64,000 bases of DNA from Isoetes taiwanensis (lineage: Eukaryota; Streptophyta; Lycopodiopsida; Isoetales; Isoetaceae), in contig JAJEKV010000016.1 in NCBI GenBank assembly GCA_021234155.1, positions 370,001-434,000 on the forward strand, written 5' to 3'. The notes under the pieces were generated by a model. It did not search any database. It was not told the DNA's origin and was given only the letters and a program-made list of their open reading frames with translations. Position 1 is the stretch's first letter, and the number at the start of each line of letters is the position of its first letter. Shown here in pieces: positions 58,401 to 64,000 of this stretch. A program made the position numbers and the translations under genes.

Positions 58401-61400
58401 CTACCCCAAATAGAATCATTTTGTACTCCCAATGATTTTTGCAGAAGCGATAGAACACACCACTTCACTTCTACGGGGAAACTAGACAATCATGAGCATG
58501 ATGGCCCAGAAGAATACAACATAAAAAGATGGTTATCCGCCGCTGGATTTGAAGCAAAAGGTAGAAGACGGTGGCCTCCTCGCCGGGAAGAAGAATACGC
58601 CTTCTTAGGTTTTGAAACCCAAGCAAATAGTTGAAGCCACGACCCCGCTATAGCAGCCACAAGACCTAAACAATCACAGGAGCCAAAGGTGAAAGAAAAA
58701 TAACCACGTCAGTAAGGTTAGATGCCATGGCCAAGGGCTTCAGAGGCTCGAGGGCCGCAGCCAGAAAGAAACAACGGTAGGCAATCGGGGAACCCGTCGC
58801 GGAATGACCGCCAGCGAGGAAAAACAACCCGATTGAGTCTTTTCCGAGGAGCTCACGATTCTTACGCCGAGAAAAAGGAAACAATAAATATGATCTCGGA
58901 GAACCTTGGCCACGCCGAGAGAAAACATGAATCATAAATATTGACTCGAGAGGCTACAATGCCCCATCGAGAGAAAAACATGAATGAATAAATAAAATAT
59001 ACTAGTGCCATGTCTTGAAAAGAAGTAAGCCAATAAGAATGCCTCGAGAGACTACAAAGCCCGCGAAATAAAGAATGCAAATTTAAAGGACATAGAAAAA
59101 TAATATGAACACGATCAAATGAAAAACCATCAAGGGGAGGAGGGAGAGGAAACTGATAGGATAGAGAAGGAGAAATCTAGCTCAAGAAGAGCCTTAGATG
59201 ATAGAACAATGAAGAGAGGCTGAATAAATAGGAGGAGTGACATAGGCTTCGGGGGCAACAACTGTCACACGAGAAGAAATATAGAGATAAAAGGCAAAGA
59301 AATGGAGGCCAAAGTAGGCCAAAAACCAAGCCTTGAGATATGACAAAGGGAGAGGCGGGGAAAGTTGTGGAGCTTCGAGGAAGAAAAAGAATGCAAAAGA
59401 GCTCAAAGAGCATACGATGTGGAAATGAGAAAAAGAAGCGGTATAAATAAGGTGATCACGAGGAAAGGCGTCCCCATCCAGGAATAATGGGTTCTATTGC
59501 TATAAGCAATAGGGCAAACATCTAGGATGGAGTCCTATGAAAACAACAAGCTGGTAGATAGAAGAGGAATCTACCTCAAAAGGAATGGAGCAAACTATAA
59601 TGACTAGGAAACATGGCCAAAAAAAGGACCAATGGCACAACGCGAGTAAATAGAAAAAGATGGCAAAACAAGCGGGGAGACATGATTAGAATAACAGAGA
59701 CTAACAAGCTCATGGAACTACTGGATGTCAAGGTTCAAAAGAAGAAATGGACACTGAGAAAGTGAACCAACGAAGCAAAAACAAAAAAAGGAGATGCCAG
59801 CGGTTAATCTATCCGGAACTAAGGGTGGAATTGTAAGAGGAATGCTTTGGAGAATGTGAGCAAATGGGGCTGAGTGAGAAAGATTATAGACACGAGCCTC
59901 AACGGGATAAAAGAAGAGCGAAATGTAGCGGAACGGTTGAAGAATGTGAGCAAAAGCAAAGAAAAAGAGCGAGAGAGACAATACCCACAGAGATCAAACA
60001 AATAAAGAAGAACAAAGTAAGCAAGATCAATAAATGCTCACGAAACTAGACAATCGCCGAGCATGATGAAAGCTGAAAAATACAACTTATAAAAGATGGT
60101 TATCAGCCACTTGGTTGAAGCAAAGGTGAAGACGGTGTGCTCCTCATCGGGGAAGAAGAACCCCACGTAGCTAACCCAGGTTTTGAGGAAACCCAAGCAA
60201 ATAGTTGAAGCTTACGACCCCGCGCACTATGGCAACCACAAGACCCTAAACGTCTGCGGGCCCAGAAAGAAAAAGCCAGCGTCGGCCGTTTGGTACCCTT
60301 GGCGAGGCTGGGAAACAGGTAGAAGCTGTAGGCAGAAGTAAGGTATGCATGGCGGAAGACCCGGCCGCCAGCGAGGAAAAAACAACCCGATTGATGCTTT
60401 GCGGAGGCTCTGATTGCCGCGGCGAAAAACAATAAATATGATCACCGGGACGCGGCGCCCGCAGCGAGAAAGCATGAATCATAAATATTGGCTTCGAGAG
60501 GCTACGAAGTACTTTGCCGAGAAAAACATGAATGAATAAATAAAATACTAGTGCCATGCGAAAAGAGTAAACCAATAGGTACAGGAGACTACAAAGCCAC
60601 TTGTTGAGGGAAATAAAGAATGCAAATTTAAAGGACATAGAAAGGAAATAATGAACACGATCAAATGAAAAAACCATCAAGGGAGGGAGGGAGAGAAGCT
60701 GATAGGATAGAGAAGGAGAAATCACAACAGCTCAAGAGAGCGCCCGATGATAGAACAATGAAGAGGAATAAATAGGAGGAGTGACAGAGCTTCGGGGGCA
60801 AGCAACGTCACCCACCCAGAAAGAAATGAGATAAGAGCAAAGAAATAGGCCAAGGCCCAGGCCAAAATAGCCTTGTGAGATATGACAAAGGGAGAGGCGG
60901 GGAAAGTTGTGTGGAGCACCGGGGAAAGAAAAGAATACAAGAGCTCAAGAGAGCGCCGATGGCGGAAATGAGAAAAGTATAAATAGGTGATACGAGAAAG
61001 GAAGATACATCCAAGAATGTGGTTTATTGCTAGCATAGCCGTGGCATTCTGCGGATGGAATCACTATCAAAACAACCAGCGTGAAGAGGAATCTACCTCA
61101 AAAGGAATGGAGCAAACATGACTAGGAAACATGGCCAAAAAGGACCAATGGCACAAGCGAGGTAAATAGAAAAAGATGGCAAAACAAGCGGGGAGACATG
61201 ATTAGAATACTTGAGAGACTAACAAGCTCATGGAACTACCCCGGATGTCAAGGAAGGTTCAAAGAAAAATGGACATGAAAATTCGGACCAGCGGCAAAAG
61301 AAACAAAGGAGATGCCAGCGGTTAATCATCAAAGGAACTAAGGGTGGGTGTAAAGAGGAATCTTTGGAGAATGTGAGCAAAATGCAGAAAATGAGTGAAA

Positions 61401-62825
61401 GATTATATAGACGAGGAAGCGTCAGCAGGGATGAAGAAGAGCGGAAACTTGGCGGGACGGTTGAAGAATGTGAGCAAAAAGCAAAGAAAAATACGAGAGG
61501 AGCAATACCCACGAGGAGATCAAACAAATAAAGAAGAACAAAGTAAGCAAGATCAGAGTTGACTACACAAGAGTGGATACATAACAAGCGAGGCTGCAGA
61601 AAGAACCAAGGCGATTTAAGAGGTTAAACTAAAAAGAAATGACAAATAAGGAACTTGAGCAAGTAGATAAATAAAAAATGAACCCAGACAATTCAAAAGA
61701 TTAAAATAACTAAAGGAGATAACTAAAAAGAAACAAATGAAATATATGGGGCAAAGGAAATGGAAGCGGCCAAGAAAAAGCTTAAGAACTTAAAGCCGAG
61801 AGTGAAGTGGTGTTCTCATTGAGCTTTTTGTAAAATGGATTGAGTACACAGAATGATTCCCTATTAGGGTAGAACTTACGAGAAAAACTTGAGATTTGAG
61901 GTGTAACAAACTGGGCAATGTCGAGAGCGCTGCTTGAACTAAGGACCACACAATAAAGATGATTCATCCATAGCTTGGTCTATGCAAAATGAGAAAAATT
62001 GGTGGCCAAGCTTCTACTCCCTTAGGGATAAAAACCAGCCCTTTTCGGGTTTTCGGGGAAAACCTAATGAGAAGCGGTCGTCAACACTCTCGAAGAATAC
62101 GCTAGCATACGTTTTAGAAGTGGCGATAATACAACAAAGATGGCTCGACAAGCGAGAGAAGCTGCGAAAATGACACGCAATGAAGAGTCTGAAAAGAAAG
62201 AATGACCCATTAGAAAGTTAGAAGCTACGAGGGCATAGAGCCGCATCAAAAGCGCAATTTTCAAGAATATAATAGCACTTTCGGAGGCTCCGGGGGCCAC
62301 GCCGAGAAGAAACACCGGCCGACCCGATTGAAGCGTCTGCGCGGAAAAAAAAGACCATCACGGGGAAAGAACATCAGGCCCAATGGCGCACCGAACTCTG
62401 ATTGCCGCAGCCAGAAAGAAATCAAATAGCACAAATGCAGTCTCCGGAGGCCTACAGCGCCCGCGCCGAGAGAATGAAAAAGAAACAACAACCTCGGAGG
62501 CCACGATTACTTGCGCCGAGAAAAATGAAAAATATAAGAGCATGTATTTTGCAAAAGGAACATCATAAGAAACAATGGGATACATACTTAAAGAAACAAT
62601 GGAGGCGGCGGCTAAGAAGCGAGCAAATTTGCAACAATGGAGCGAATAATGGAAACAAAAGAAAACGAGCATGACCCTACTTTACTTGAGATGATCCATC
62701 AGGGAGAGGATAGGGAAGCTGGTAGGATAAAGGAGGAGGAGAAAAACCTTAGCTCAAAGAGAGCAGCGGAAGTGAATGAAAATGAAAGAAAAGCCAAAAT
62801 AAATATAGGCGTCTTGAGGGAGAAG

Positions 62826-62897
62826 CGTCCCCATCCGAATATTCGGTTCTATTGTATGCCAATAGAACCGTGGCATTCCTAGGATGGAGTCCTATAA
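62826..62897. repeat. Best copy of a recurrent long palindrome
   Basis: CGGTTCTATTG and CAATAGAACCG face each other around a five-base loop (62844-62870). The outer parts CCATCCGAAT and ATTCCTAGGATGG extend the stem. Related palindromes occur near 53640, 54475, 56055, 57450 (inverted), 59486 and 61020, once per repeat unit. Confidence 0.8.
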
Positions 62898-64000
62898 CTT
62901 TATATCAGAGTAGTAGATAGAAGAGAATATCCTAAAAAGAATGAGCAAACTTCTGTTGTGGGGGAACAAGGAGAAAACAAAATGAAGGCAGAGAGAGTGG
63001 CGAATAGGATGCTTCTGATAGATGGGGAAATAAAGGGACGAAACCAAGGCTAAACAGAGGCGAAAGGGCTAGCTGAACCAGTAGCGAGAGAAGGCAAAAT
63101 GGAACAACCTAGAGAAGAGTAAAGAACAAAAATTAGGAGAGAAGAAAGGGAGAAAAACAGCCAGGAACAAACCAACAACCTGAGGTAGAAAGCGTAAAAT
63201 AAGTGGGGCCGAAAAGATTAGAAAAGACCAACAAAATGCTAAAGCAATAGAGAGTTGGTGGTACAAAAAATGGCAAAGAAAAACTTCGGATCAAGCATGT
63301 CAAATAAGTTGAGCTGAGTAAGAGAGCTAACGGATTCTTGAGGCAATGAAACTTCAGCGGACAAATCTCACCAAAAGCAATAAAGTAAGATTGAGGTATA
63401 GCCTGCGCGAAGCCCAGCACATGAGATAAGGGATTTAAGAGAACGCGAAGCATATGCGGCGGCCAACCATGCAAACGAAAAAGCACCAAGAATAAAAGGA
63501 GTGAATGGAAAAATGATGCAAACATGGCGGTAGATCTAAAAGACCATGAAAGAGAGAATAAAAGGGAGTAAAACAGAGAATAGATTAAGGAGCAAAAAAG
63601 AAGCGGAGAGCGAGGACAAGATGCGAAGAAAAAAGGAGCCACCTGACTTAAAGGAGCAAATGAGATAAAAGCGAAGATATGACCAAAGAACATTGGATCA
63701 CAGGAGAAAATGTAACAAAGACAATAGAAAATGTAACAAAGCATGGAAAAATGAGTGAAACCCATGGTGCTAAACTAAAACACAGTAAAGAGAGTCAAAA
63801 GAAGGCAAATAGGAAACAAATAGAAACAATGGATTAAGCTGATGCAAACTATGACAAAAAAGAAAAGGTGACAATGTAGCAACTCAAAAAAGATGGGAGA
63901 AAGAGATATAGCGAAGTGACCAAGGTCCAAGCGAGAAATGGAACAGGGTTGGGAAAAAGCAATAGCTTGAAAATTGGCCGGAATAAAAAAGGAGGTCAAA

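Larger units (their letters stand above)
53160..64000. repeat. Array of long purine-rich repeats, to the window end
   Basis: Blocks of sequence recur three times or more with many small indels. One block ends ATCAAACAAATAAAGAAG and recurs at about 54990, 60000 and 61530; another holds GTGGTGTTCTCATTGAGC at 55070 and 61807. Shared strings within the first block include CATGGCCAAAAAAGGACCAA and CAAGCGGGGAGACATGATTA. The plus strand is about two-thirds A+G except in the inverted segment. Distances between equivalent points include 1534 and 1824 bp. All long minus-strand frames here are Phe/Ser/Leu/Pro-rich by-products of the pyrimidine strand. No gene is supported. Confidence 0.85.

Noticed and set aside
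53199-63999. Dozens of long minus-strand frames rich in Phe, Ser, Leu and Pro, some with apparent membrane spans
   Set aside because: They follow from the pyrimidine-rich strand, overlap each other in several frames, and are not conserved in frame between repeat copies.

Overview
The window reads as nuclear DNA of a land plant with a large, repeat-rich genome. The evidence is short GT-AG introns of 69-157 bp with AT-rich ends, remnants of plant-type pentatricopeptide (PPR) genes with E/E+ tails, an AHA1-type co-chaperone remnant, a copia-style tRNA-iMet primer-binding site, and LINE, MULE and Helitron relics. No bacterial gene layout, rRNA, tRNA gene or CRISPR array was seen. A fern or another seed-free plant would fit the PPR-rich, element-rich content and the amino-methyltransferase relic, but this is inference.

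Layout. 0-5 kb: low-complexity DNA, several local tandem duplications, a small two-exon reading frame with an exact in-frame 45-bp triplication, and a possible short LTR element. 5.5-6.35 kb: an apparently intact gene of unknown function, possibly plastid-targeted. 6.7-8.9 kb: an inverted and tandem repeat cluster, then a broken unidentified plant gene. 11.9-13 kb: a truncated LINE reverse transcriptase. 13.1-15.6 kb (minus): a MULE-type transposase with a SWIM zinc finger. 17.1-20.4 kb (plus): a decayed amino-DNA-methyltransferase-like gene. 21-24 kb: long tandem duplications. 25-26.8 kb: a short retroposed fragment with target-site duplication, then a plausible intact two-exon gene for a tail-anchored coiled-coil protein. 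27.88-28.23 kb: a complete 352-bp TRIM retroelement. 29.3-31.4 kb (minus): PPR pseudogenes. 32-32.7 kb: a possible CACTA end. 34.8-35.95 kb (minus): a multi-exon AHA1 pseudogene. 38.1-38.56 kb: a ~30-bp minisatellite. 42.75-43.06 kb: a MITE. 43.7-51.45 kb: decayed Helitron material, with Rep-helicase and RPA1-like genes on the minus strand and an inverted second helicase fragment. 53.2-64 kb: an array of 1.5-1.8 kb purine-rich repeats with one inverted member and a recurrent long palindrome.

Functionally the window is mostly a graveyard. Nearly every recognisable coding region carries frameshifts or stops. The frames that look intact are the 5.5-6.35 kb gene and the 26.08-26.79 kb gene. The small 0.96-1.48 kb gene is less certain. 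Family identifications rest on protein motifs read by eye in shifting frames. No database search was possible, so boundaries of pseudogenes are approximate.
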